DNA from: an uncultured Acidobacteriota bacterium
GTDB taxonomy: Bacteria > Acidobacteriota > UBA6911 > CAINFC01
Assembly (NCBI GenBank): GCA_903847975.1
Contig: CAINFC010000258.1
Location: 1-56,283, forward strand
DNA: 56,283 nucleotides
Reading direction: 5' to 3'
The notes beneath the pieces were generated by a model. That model was given only the letters and a program-made list of their open reading frames with translations. It did no database searches and had not been told where the DNA came from. Positions 34,022-41,647 of this stretch are shown here, one piece after another. Numbering within the stretch: position 1 is the stretch's first letter; the number at the start of each line of letters is the position of its first letter. A program made the position numbers and the translations under genes.

Positions 34022-35222
34022 GGGCAGCCGCATACTTTTCTTCCTCCCCGGCCTTCAGGGGCAGCGTTCCGCTTTCCACGCGGTTGCGGCCCAGGCGCTT
34101 GGCGCGGTACATGGCCTGATCGGCCCGATCGAAGAGAGCCGAAAAATCGGCCGGCCCGCTTCCGTCATAACCCGCCACGCCCATGCTGACCGTCACCGGA
34201 ACGAAGCGGCCCGCCCAGCCTACCGGGCGGCTCTCCACCAGCAACCGCAGCCGCTCGGCCACCTGAGCCGCCTGGCCTATCGCTACGCCCGGCATCAGGA
34301 TGCAGAACTCCTCCCCGCCGTAGCGCCCGAAGAGATCCGTTTTCCGCAGCTCGGCCTTGATCAGGCCGGCAAAGTGGCGCAAAGCTTCATCCCCGGCGCT
34401 GTGCCCGAGGCGATCGTTGAGCTGCTTGAAATGATCCAGATCCGACAGGATCAGGGAGCAGGGCAGCTTCTGCCGGAAGCAGAACTCCAGCATGAGAGCC
34501 GCTTCCTCCATCAGGGTCCGCCGGTTCATCACCCCGGTCAGCCCGTCGCTTCGAGCCATCCGGCCCAGTTCCGTAAGAAGCTTATGGCTCAGGAGAATCA
34601 TGTACCCGAGAACCTTCAGGGTGCCGAAAAGGATTGCTGCGAGATAGGCCATCACATCCAGGGAGTGGGTGGGCAGCCAATCCGGAGACAGCAGTTCGAT
34701 CCCGCGCAGAGTGAAAACGCCACCGTTGTAAATCGCTTCGACCAGAAACAGCAGCGACATCATCCGGGTGCTGCGGATCAGCTCGGAGGGCCCGTGGCGG
34801 TAGAGCGTCCAGGCCATGCTGGAATCGATGGTCAGGTTCATCAGGCTCAGGAAGAGGCTGCGCCAGTCCCGACTGGGGTGCACAAACAGGAAAAAGGAAA
34901 TAATCAGGATATACAGCCCGGCCAGGGGAAGTGCCAGGGAGCGCATGCGGTCCGGACGGCCGCAGAACTCCCTCATTCCCTTCCAGGTGAAGGCCGCACT
35001 GAGAGCCAGCCCGCTGTTGCCCATCAGGACCGAAAGGAATTCCGGTATCTTGCCCCGCAAGCCCAGGGCGATGACGCCCAGCGTGGCAAACCAGAGGCTC
35101 TGAACCCAGCTTCGCAGCCCGGGCTGCCCCCGGAGAAACAGGCCCATCACCGTCAGCGAGGCCGTTAAAGCCAGGGCCATGGCGAAGGCGGCAATGGCCA
35201 GGGTTTCCAGGTTCAGGTTCAT
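34002..35222 (-). CDS. Membrane-anchored diguanylate cyclase (GGDEF domain)
   Basis: The 406-residue protein has six or seven N-terminal hydrophobic helices (about 1-215) followed by a GGDEF domain. The domain begins MARSDGLTGVMNRRTL, contains LILSDLDHFKQLND, and has the signature RYGGEEF, a permitted active-site variant. A later AMYRAKRLGRNRV end is typical. It makes cyclic di-GMP from GTP; the membrane part probably senses a signal. The last few codons (SDGIG) run into intron RT sequence, so insertion may have replaced the original C-terminus. It is transcribed alone. Confidence 0.92.
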   Translation of the reverse strand: MNLNLETLAIAAFAMALALTASLTVMGLFLRGQPGLRSWVQSLWFATLGVIALGLRGKIPEFLSVLMGNSGLALSAAFTWKGMREFCGRPDRMRSLALPLAGLYILIISFFLFVHPSRDWRSLFLSLMNLTIDSSMAWTLYRHGPSELIRSTRMMSLLFLVEAIYNGGVFTLRGIELLSPDWLPTHSLDVMAYLAAILFGTLKVLGYMILLSHKLLTELGRMARSDGLTGVMNRRTLMEEAALMLEFCFRQKLPCSLILSDLDHFKQLNDRLGHSAGDEALRHFAGLIKAELRKTDLFGRYGGEEFCILMPGVAIGQAAQVAERLRLLVESRPVGWAGRFVPVTVSMGVAGYDGSGPADFSALFDRADQAMYRAKRLGRNRVESGTLPLKAGEEEKYAAARSDGIG

Positions 35223-35276
35223 ACCGAGATACTACCGCCACCCCGCCTTGGGATCAAGGAGCACGGTCCTTCCTGA

Positions 35277-35337
35277 TCTTCCCGCCTTCCTGTGAAAACA
35301 CAGGGATCACGGGAAGATGGGAGGGCCGGGAAGAAAA
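35277..35337. repeat. REP-like palindromic element, copy 2
   Basis: CTTCCCGCCTTCCTGTG is followed after AAAA by CACAGG-GATCA-CGGGAAG, an interrupted inverted repeat in the gap between the GGDEF and MFS genes. Related to 14762-14836. Confidence 0.6.
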
Positions 35338-35375
35338 GCGAAAAGGCCTCCCCTTGGGAAGCCGCTCTCCGGCCG

Positions 35376-36704
35376 CTATTCGATCCCCAGCTCCTTTTGA
35401 ATCTGCTCCAGGGAGATCCCCTTGGTTTCCGGCATGACCGCCATCACCCAGAGCAGCTGTCCGACCATGCAGACCGCATAAAAAGCGAAGGTCATCCACC
35501 CGGAAACGGCGGCAATCATCGGGAAAGTCCAGGAAATGGCGGCCGCCATGACCCAATGGGTAAAGCTGCCCAGTGCCTGCCCCCGGGCCCGCACCCGGTT
35601 GGGAAACACCTCGCTGATGAACACCCAGATCACCGCGCCCTGCCCGAAGGCGTGGGAGGCGATGAACACCACCAGGGCCCCCAGCAGCAGCTTCCCCCCG
35701 GTCCCGGTATAAAAGGAATAGGCCGCCGCACTCAAGCTCAGGATATAGCCGACCGAGCCGACCAGCATCAGCTTCTTCCGCCCGAAATGATCGATCACCG
35801 CGAGAGCGGCCATGGTGAAAACCAGGTTGGTAAGGCCGATGATCACCGATTGCAGCAGGGCGTCGGCGGAATCGTACCCCGCCATCTTGAAGATATGGGC
35901 CGTGTAGTAAATCAGCGCATTGATCCCCGAAAGCTGGTTAAACACGGCAATGGCCACGGCCAGAAGAATCGGCTTCCGGTACTTCCACTGGTAAAAAGGT
36001 TCCTGCAGGGTATGGTGCTGCAGATCCAGCGACTGCTGGATGGAGGCGATTTCCTCCTCCACGTTGCCCGTGTCGGTGCCGCACTTCTCCAGCACTGCCC
36101 GGGCTTCGGCGACGCGCCCCTTGGCCAGCAGCCAGCGCGGGCTCTGCGGGGTGAGGAACAGCAGAAGAAAGAAAACTATGGCCGGAAAGGCCTGGACCCC
36201 GAACATCCAGCGGCACTCGGTATCCCCCAGCTGCAGCCCGCTGATTATGTAATTGGAGAGGTAGGCCAGCAGAATTCCCAGAACGATGTTGAACTGGGTG
36301 ATGGCCACCAGCCGGCCGCGATAGCGGGCCGGGGAAATCTCGGCAATGTACATCGGCGAGACGACGGAGGCTCCTCCTACCGCCAGGCCGCCCAGGAAGC
36401 GGAAGAACAGGAAGGACCACCAGTCCCAGGCCAGGGCGCATCCGACCGCGGTGACAAAGTAGAAGACGGCCAGCTGAAACAGAATGGCTTTGCGGCCCAG
36501 AACGTCGGCGGGCTTGCCGACCCCGATTGACCCGAGGATGGTTCCGATCAGAGCGCTGGAAACCGTGAACCCCAGCCAGAAATCCGTCAGCTGGTAGGTG
36601 GATTTCAGCCAGGCGGTGGTTCCGGAAATAACCGCGGTGTCGAATCCGAACAGCAGGCCGCCGAGTGCGGCCACGATCGAGGCTCCAAGTAATGCCGGCG
36701 TCAT
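35376..36704 (-). CDS. MFS sugar porter (SP family)
   Basis: The product is 442 residues with 12 membrane helices. SP-family marks include GGLLFGFDTAVISG in TM1, DVLGRKAI in loop 2-3, RFLGGLAVGGASVVSPMYIAEISPARYRGRL after TM4, FNQLSGINALIYY in TM7, DHFGRKKLM in loop 8-9, and the final PETKG motif at VMPETKGISLEQIQ. It resembles proton-linked xylose, glucose or fructose importers. ATG 36704 is preceded by a weak GGGGA. Codons upstream to 36779 fall in the repeat-containing gap and are unlikely to be coding. A fructokinase-like gene lies just upstream on the same strand. Confidence 0.93.
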   Translation of the reverse strand: MTPALLGASIVAALGGLLFGFDTAVISGTTAWLKSTYQLTDFWLGFTVSSALIGTILGSIGVGKPADVLGRKAILFQLAVFYFVTAVGCALAWDWWSFLFFRFLGGLAVGGASVVSPMYIAEISPARYRGRLVAITQFNIVLGILLAYLSNYIISGLQLGDTECRWMFGVQAFPAIVFFLLLFLTPQSPRWLLAKGRVAEARAVLEKCGTDTGNVEEEIASIQQSLDLQHHTLQEPFYQWKYRKPILLAVAIAVFNQLSGINALIYYTAHIFKMAGYDSADALLQSVIIGLTNLVFTMAALAVIDHFGRKKLMLVGSVGYILSLSAAAYSFYTGTGGKLLLGALVVFIASHAFGQGAVIWVFISEVFPNRVRARGQALGSFTHWVMAAAISWTFPMIAAVSGWMTFAFYAVCMVGQLLWVMAVMPETKGISLEQIQKELGIE

Positions 36705-36740
36705 AATGCTTTTCCCCAATGGATTGAATTGAAGTATGTA

Positions 36741-36805
36741 TCTTCCCTTGATCCCCGCTTTCCGGCAGGCTCTTCGCACAGGAAGACGGGAGGATCAGAA
36801 AGCCA
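36741..36805. repeat. REP-like palindromic element, copy 3
   Basis: GCACAGGAAGACGGGAGGATC (36776-36796) differs by one base from the core at 14800-14820. It lies between the MFS and PfkB genes with an imperfect opposite arm. Confidence 0.6.
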
Positions 36806-36819
36806 GAATCATTCGCAGC

Positions 36820-37689
36820 TTATTCCTCCTCCGGGATGGCCCCGCGCCTGGAAGCCACCCAGGCCCCCCGGCGGTTGCCGGCGGCGGCGGCCTCTGCGAC
36901 CGGCTTCCCCCGGAGCCATTCCGCCAGGAAGGCCGCAGAGAAAGCATCCCCGGCGCCCACCGCATCGGCTACCTCCACGGCCCGGCCGGGGCAGATTTGC
37001 GCGTGCCCTCCTTCGCCGGCCAGGCAGCCTTTTTCCCCCAGGGTCACCAGAACCACCCGCACCGCAAACGCCTGCTGGACCGCCCGGCAGAAATCCTCCA
37101 GGCTCCAGGCCCGTCGAAAAATCAATTCGGAAACGGTGCGCACCTCGCTGTCATTGAGCTTCAGAATGGTGGCTCTCTGCAGCCCGCGGCGAATCAGGTC
37201 CGCGGAAAAATAGTCCTGCCTCAGATTCACATCGAAGAAGGCCGGAACTCCGGGCAGCGCCTCCAGGACCTTTTCCAGGGTTGCCCTGGAGGTGGGCTCT
37301 CTCTGGGCAAGGGTGCCGAAGCAGACCGCCGCAAAGCGCTCCGCCGCCAGGGAGGCGAGCATCTCCGGATGCACGGCGATGTAATCCCAGGCCACGCCCC
37401 GGTGAATCCGGTAGGAAGGCTGGCCCCCGGCAGACAGTTCCACGGTGACCGTGCCGGTCGGATGGTCGGGATCCCTCTGCACGTAGTTGCGGCGGACTCC
37501 CAGCCGATCCATTTCCTCCAGGATGCGGTCTCCGAGCTCGTCCCGGCCGACAGCCGTGAGCAGGCAGGCGTCCGTCCCGCAGCGGACGGCGTGCGCGGCA
37601 AGATTGAAGGGGGCTCCGCCCAGGTGGTCCTGGCCGTCGATCCGATCCCACAGGACTTCACCGAAGGACAGCAGTTTCGGTTTTTCCAT
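36820..37689 (-). CDS. PfkB-family sugar kinase (fructokinase-like)
   Basis: The 289-residue protein has the ribokinase fold. It has FGEVLWDRI at the start, GGAPFNLAAHAVRCG for substrate binding, a central FFDVNLRQDYFS block, KLNDSEV, LVTLGEKGC and the catalytic DAVGAGDAFSAAF anion-hole motif near residue 245. The N-terminal pattern is close to bacterial fructokinases. GAGGGG precedes the ATG. It sits 9 bp after the methyltransferase stop and upstream of the sugar porter, implying import and phosphorylation of one hexose. Confidence 0.92.
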   Translation of the reverse strand: MEKPKLLSFGEVLWDRIDGQDHLGGAPFNLAAHAVRCGTDACLLTAVGRDELGDRILEEMDRLGVRRNYVQRDPDHPTGTVTVELSAGGQPSYRIHRGVAWDYIAVHPEMLASLAAERFAAVCFGTLAQREPTSRATLEKVLEALPGVPAFFDVNLRQDYFSADLIRRGLQRATILKLNDSEVRTVSELIFRRAWSLEDFCRAVQQAFAVRVVLVTLGEKGCLAGEGGHAQICPGRAVEVADAVGAGDAFSAAFLAEWLRGKPVAEAAAAGNRRGAWVASRRGAIPEEE

Positions 37690-37698
37690 GAGAGCCCC

Positions 37699-38562
37699 TC
37701 AGCCGTAATATTCCTGAACCCGCATGAGCAGGTCGAACCCGTCCAGCTGCAGGCAGTCGTTCAGGCATTGCAGGGCGGGATGATCCGCCGCCAGGATCTC
37801 ATACTTGCGCTTCACCGAGCCGATAATCATATCGAGACCCAGCGGCATGGCAGTGGTCAGGAAGGCGCTTTCCAGCGGCCCCTTGGTCGGAGATCCGTCG
37901 GCGCGCTTCGGCGGGAGCATGACCGTGAAATTGCTCAGCCCGACCGAGTAGTGGGCGCCCTTCAAAAAGGGATCGGCCGACATCTGCCGCAGGGCGCCCA
38001 CCACCCGCTTCAGGTGACCCTCCGAGTCCGCCCCGATGGGGGAGATCGCCGGGTCGATGATGCAATCCGAGGTCGGAATGCCGTGGCGGTTGGCCTCCCG
38101 AACCAGCTCCACCGCGGTTTCGTGAACCTCTTCCGCGGTGCGGTTGGCCATGCCGATGCCGTCCACGCTCCGTTCGGAACTCATCAGGATCGGCCGGAAG
38201 GGCAGAACCCTCAGGAGCCCGAACATTTCCAGGCGCAAAGGAGAAATGGAATTCAGCACCGGAATCCGGCCGCCGGCTCTTTCGAGGTCGTAAGCCTTCA
38301 GTGCCGCCTCCGCCATCTCCGGGTCCGGAGTGTCGATGGAGAGCGGCCGGGCGGTGACGCCCTGCACCTGGCGGACCATCTCAGCCAGAAAGGCGGCCGG
38401 GCGCTGGCCCACGTTGACGTCGATATAGACGGCCCCGCCCTCGTCCTGCGCCCGGGCCAGCTCCTTCAGCCCGGCCATGTCGTTCGCCTCGTACAGCTTT
38501 CGGGTGGAGGGCACGGAGTCGTTGATGCTTTCCCCAATGATCGTAAGGCCCGGTATCGTCAT
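37699..38562 (-). CDS. AcsE/MtrH-like methyltetrahydrofolate methyltransferase
   Basis: The 287-residue pterin-binding TIM barrel has TIIGESINDSVPSTR at the start, AVYIDVNVGQRP, then RPLSIDTPDPE, PVLNSISPL, CIIDPAISPIG, and SVGLSNFTVMLP. These match the MeTr family, which passes methyl from methyl-THF to a corrinoid protein. No corrinoid protein or CO dehydrogenase gene is in the window. Its start overlaps the MTHFR stop (ATGA) and AAGGAG lies upstream, so it should act on the 5-methyl-THF made by that enzyme. Confidence 0.88.
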   Translation of the reverse strand: MTIPGLTIIGESINDSVPSTRKLYEANDMAGLKELARAQDEGGAVYIDVNVGQRPAAFLAEMVRQVQGVTARPLSIDTPDPEMAEAALKAYDLERAGGRIPVLNSISPLRLEMFGLLRVLPFRPILMSSERSVDGIGMANRTAEEVHETAVELVREANRHGIPTSDCIIDPAISPIGADSEGHLKRVVGALRQMSADPFLKGAHYSVGLSNFTVMLPPKRADGSPTKGPLESAFLTTAMPLGLDMIIGSVKRKYEILAADHPALQCLNDCLQLDGFDLLMRVQEYYG

Positions 38563-40190
38563 TTTTGATTTTCTCCTTGTGGCAGTTTTGGGGAGGAATC
38601 TCCCGGACCAGCCGCCGCCCCTGGGCGCCCTGGCCGGGCGATATGATCCCGCTTCAGAAAGGTATTGGCCCAGGCGGAGGTTCCCTTCAGGTCGGCGTTG
38701 TAAAAAACCACCGGGCCGTCGAGCATGTGCTCGCTCTCCCCGTAAAATTTCAGGCGCTCGTAGGCCCGGGCCCACAGGCAGTCCTTGTCGTCCAGCTCGC
38801 AGCGCCCGTCCGAGGATCCGCCGCACGGCCCGTTCCGCCCGCACTTGGAGCAGGAGCTGCGCGGGCAGAGGTAGGCGGTTTCCGGCAGGGAGCAGTCGCC
38901 GCAATCCTGGCAGCCGAAAGCCAGCTCCTTGGAGGCCCTCTCGATGCCCTGCAGGGCGCGCAGCGCCAGCCGGTCGTTCTTTCGCTCCATCCGGGCGTAA
39001 AGGCCGGAAAGAGCCGGGTACAGCCCCTTGCCGGGAGTGAAGGCCAGGTCGTGGATTTTATGCACCAGCCGGTAGCCCAGGGTAGCTTCCGGCGTCCGCG
39101 GATTGCGGCGCAGGGAGGCCGTGTACTCCGCATTCAGGCGGGAAGGATTTCCCAGGCCGGTTTCCGGATCCTGCTCGAAAAGGTAGAACTCGCCGGGCTT
39201 GGGGAACTGGATCTCCCGGGCAAAATCCTTCCAGTCGTTTTCCCCGAATTTTTCGGCGGCATCGATGATCGCAAAAAAACTCTCCGCCTTGTGAATGCCG
39301 CCCAGGTAGCCGGCGGCAAACCCCATCCCTTTGAAAACCGCCAGCTGCTTAGCGGCCAGCTCGGCGAAAAAGGCCCGCCCCCGATCCGGTCCGGCGCCGT
39401 ATTTTTCGCAGAGCCCGAGCAGCCGGTCGCTGACCACGCACCCCGGGATTTTGTTCTGGTGAAACAGCCCCGCCACGGTTTTATTCAGAACATAGACATT
39501 GCCGATGATCGGTACCGGGAGCTTCGCCCAGTCGAGAAACAGGCGGACTTCGTGGAACTTGCGCATGTCGTAACCGAGCTGAGGGATAACCCATTCCGCG
39601 CCGCAGCGGATCTTGCGCGCCAGCTTGAAATATTGCGGCATCAGCTCCCGCTCCAGCCGCTTGAAGGGGGAGACGGCACAGCCGATGGAAAAATCGACGG
39701 GAGGCAGCCGCTCCGTTTTGCCATTCGGCCGCGGAACCTCCAGGCCCTCCTTCATGGCGCGAAGCAGGGCAATCAGGCTGACGGAATCCAGGTCAAACAC
39801 CGGCTGGGCCCCTCCGCCGAAGCTGACCACCGGATAATCGCCGGTCAGCGGGAGGATGTTGGTCCACCCTTCGGCGGCATAGCGCCAGGCCGCCGACTCC
39901 AGGCCGTTGCGGTTCATATCCTTGCAGGACAGGTGGATTACCAGCTCTTTCCGGCCGTGCAGCCGGCGGGCCACCCAGTCGGCCGGCATCATGGGGTTGC
40001 CGCCGGGGCTGTCGGTGATGGAAATCCAGGAAATCCGCGGGTCCGCGGCCAGCGCTTCCCCCAGCTCCAGCCATTTGGGCGCTTCGCCGCCGGGCGGGAT
40101 GCCGCGGCTGCTGACCAGCTCCGCTCCGTAGCGGAAGGTCCCGCTGCGGATCCGCTCACGAAAGGAAAGCTCCCTGTCCGGTTCACCCAT
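38559..40190 (-). CDS. Methylenetetrahydrofolate reductase fused to Cys-rich MTHFR C-terminal domain
   Basis: The 543-residue protein has an N-terminal MetF-like TIM barrel (about 15-320; FGAELVSSRG-type start, SITDSPGGNPMMPADWVA, LTGDYP, an FSIGCAVSPFKR loop, and AEWVIPQLGYD). The C-terminal region (about 350-520) has a cysteine cluster CQDCGDCSLPE, LCPRSSC, CGRNGPCGG and CELDDKDC typical of the MetV/PF12225 domain. In acetogens MetV is a separate zinc or iron-sulfur partner of MetF; here both are on one chain. ATG 40190 is taken as start because the open frame upstream is not homologous. Confidence 0.88.
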   Translation of the reverse strand: MGEPDRELSFRERIRSGTFRYGAELVSSRGIPPGGEAPKWLELGEALAADPRISWISITDSPGGNPMMPADWVARRLHGRKELVIHLSCKDMNRNGLESAAWRYAAEGWTNILPLTGDYPVVSFGGGAQPVFDLDSVSLIALLRAMKEGLEVPRPNGKTERLPPVDFSIGCAVSPFKRLERELMPQYFKLARKIRCGAEWVIPQLGYDMRKFHEVRLFLDWAKLPVPIIGNVYVLNKTVAGLFHQNKIPGCVVSDRLLGLCEKYGAGPDRGRAFFAELAAKQLAVFKGMGFAAGYLGGIHKAESFFAIIDAAEKFGENDWKDFAREIQFPKPGEFYLFEQDPETGLGNPSRLNAEYTASLRRNPRTPEATLGYRLVHKIHDLAFTPGKGLYPALSGLYARMERKNDRLALRALQGIERASKELAFGCQDCGDCSLPETAYLCPRSSCSKCGRNGPCGGSSDGRCELDDKDCLWARAYERLKFYGESEHMLDGPVVFYNADLKGTSAWANTFLKRDHIARPGRPGAAAGPGDSSPKLPQGENQK

Positions 40191-40351
40191 GATATTTTCC
40201 GCCCGCCGCCCGCACCACAAAGAATGAAGGAACAGCCGCCTCCGCCAGCCTGCCATGCGCAGACCGTCCGGCGGCGTTACCCGTGAATCTTAATGGGGGA
40301 ATGACCCGGCGTCAAGATTTTGTTTGACACTTCCTCGGAATTGGAAGGAAA

Positions 40352-41647
40352 ATGGCTCCCACAAACCTTTTTCGAACGGCAAGAGCAAGACAGGAACCAT
40401 GGATGATGGATAAACCGCAGACCCTGAATCCGTCCCAGGCAGCCGAAAGGCTTTCGCTTCCGGATGGACCCTGGAAAGAGCACTGGCAGGACTCCGAACC
40501 GTTCCGGGAAGAAAACCCCTTCTATTTGCAGCCGGGGTACCTGGAAGAGGCCTGCTCCTTTTTGCGCATGGACGCCGAGGTGTCCGGGGTGATCCTGGCT
40601 GCCGCCCGGCAGTTTGGCCAAAACCCCGCCTGGCAGCGGTTTCTCTGCCATGGACGCCACGTGCTGCGGGACGCGGAACGCTACGGCTACCGGGAATTCA
40701 TGGCGCTGCCGGCCGAAGCCGGGGACGACGGCTTTTGCTATGTTATCGCTTTTCTTTCGGCGCTGCCGGAGATCCGCGAGATGCACGCCCGGCGCGGCGT
40801 TCCGGAAGAGATCACTGTGGCCACCCTGGCCGACCTGGAACGGTGGATCCGTATCTACCGGCAGTGGTACGGACGCTGGGGCTTCGGGGAACGGAACTGG
40901 CTGTTTCATCCCTTCCGGGGAAACCTCTTCCAGCTGGGAAGGCTGCAGTTCCTGCTCGATCGCTTCGAAGACGACATGCACCTGTTTCGCTCGCCGGAAA
41001 GCGGCGAGCTGCGGCTGCTGGCTCCGGACCTGGCCCGGTTTCGCCCGGACGGGCAGTTCGACGGGACCAACGGGATCCGGGCGGAAAACCCGGAAACCGC
41101 CTACTTCCGGGAAACGACGGAAGCTTTTCTCGGCACCCTGATTTCCCCGCAGAGCACGGTCACCGGCCGTCAGGTGTCCCTCGGCAAGCAGGATTGGCGG
41201 AAAGTGCTGCGGAAGGGAGATCCGGCCCTCAGCTTTCACATTCCCGCTTCCGGACCCATGGATCCGGGCGAGTGCCGGGAGTCTTTCCGCCGGGCCCTGG
41301 ATTTCTTCTCCAGACACTTTCCCGACCGGCCTTTCCGGGCTTTTTTCTCGCACTCCTGGCTGTATGATCCGCAACTGGCCGACTACCTGCCGGAGCAGTC
41401 CAATATCATCCGCTTCCAGCGGATGTTTTATCTCTACCCGCTGCCGCAAACCGACGACCGGCAGATTTTCGAAAGGGTATTCAGCCGGACCTTTTCCTTT
41501 TCGGAAATGCCGACCCCGAAAACAACCCTGCAGAAAGCCGTGCTGGAGCATGTGCGCCGCGGAGGACACTGGCGCACCTCCGGCGCCCTGCTGCTCCCGG
41601 AAGATGCCTCAACCGAACCGGACAGAAGGAACCAGATTCCAAAATGA
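40352..41647 (+). CDS. Acyltransferase-like protein (GNAT-type two-domain family)
   Basis: The 431-residue protein has an N-terminal helical part (about 40-150; AERLSLPDGPW to a FCYVIAFLSALPEIREMH segment). The C-terminal half has a GNAT-C-like pattern, with an LSFHIPASGPMD strand and FFSHSWLYDPQLADYLPEQSNIIRFQ. These are seen in proteins annotated as acyltransferase domain-containing; the catalytic function is not established. GGAAGG lies 4 bases before the ATG. Its stop overlaps the next start (ATGA), coupling it to a secreted glycoside-hydrolase-like protein. Confidence 0.6.
   Translation: MAPTNLFRTARARQEPWMMDKPQTLNPSQAAERLSLPDGPWKEHWQDSEPFREENPFYLQPGYLEEACSFLRMDAEVSGVILAAARQFGQNPAWQRFLCHGRHVLRDAERYGYREFMALPAEAGDDGFCYVIAFLSALPEIREMHARRGVPEEITVATLADLERWIRIYRQWYGRWGFGERNWLFHPFRGNLFQLGRLQFLLDRFEDDMHLFRSPESGELRLLAPDLARFRPDGQFDGTNGIRAENPETAYFRETTEAFLGTLISPQSTVTGRQVSLGKQDWRKVLRKGDPALSFHIPASGPMDPGECRESFRRALDFFSRHFPDRPFRAFFSHSWLYDPQLADYLPEQSNIIRFQRMFYLYPLPQTDDRQIFERVFSRTFSFSEMPTPKTTLQKAVLEHVRRGGHWRTSGALLLPEDASTEPDRRNQIPK

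Noticed and set aside
37699-40190. A complete Wood-Ljungdahl pathway.
   Set aside because: Only the MTHFR and a methyltransferase are present; no CODH/ACS, corrinoid protein or formyl-THF genes are in the window.
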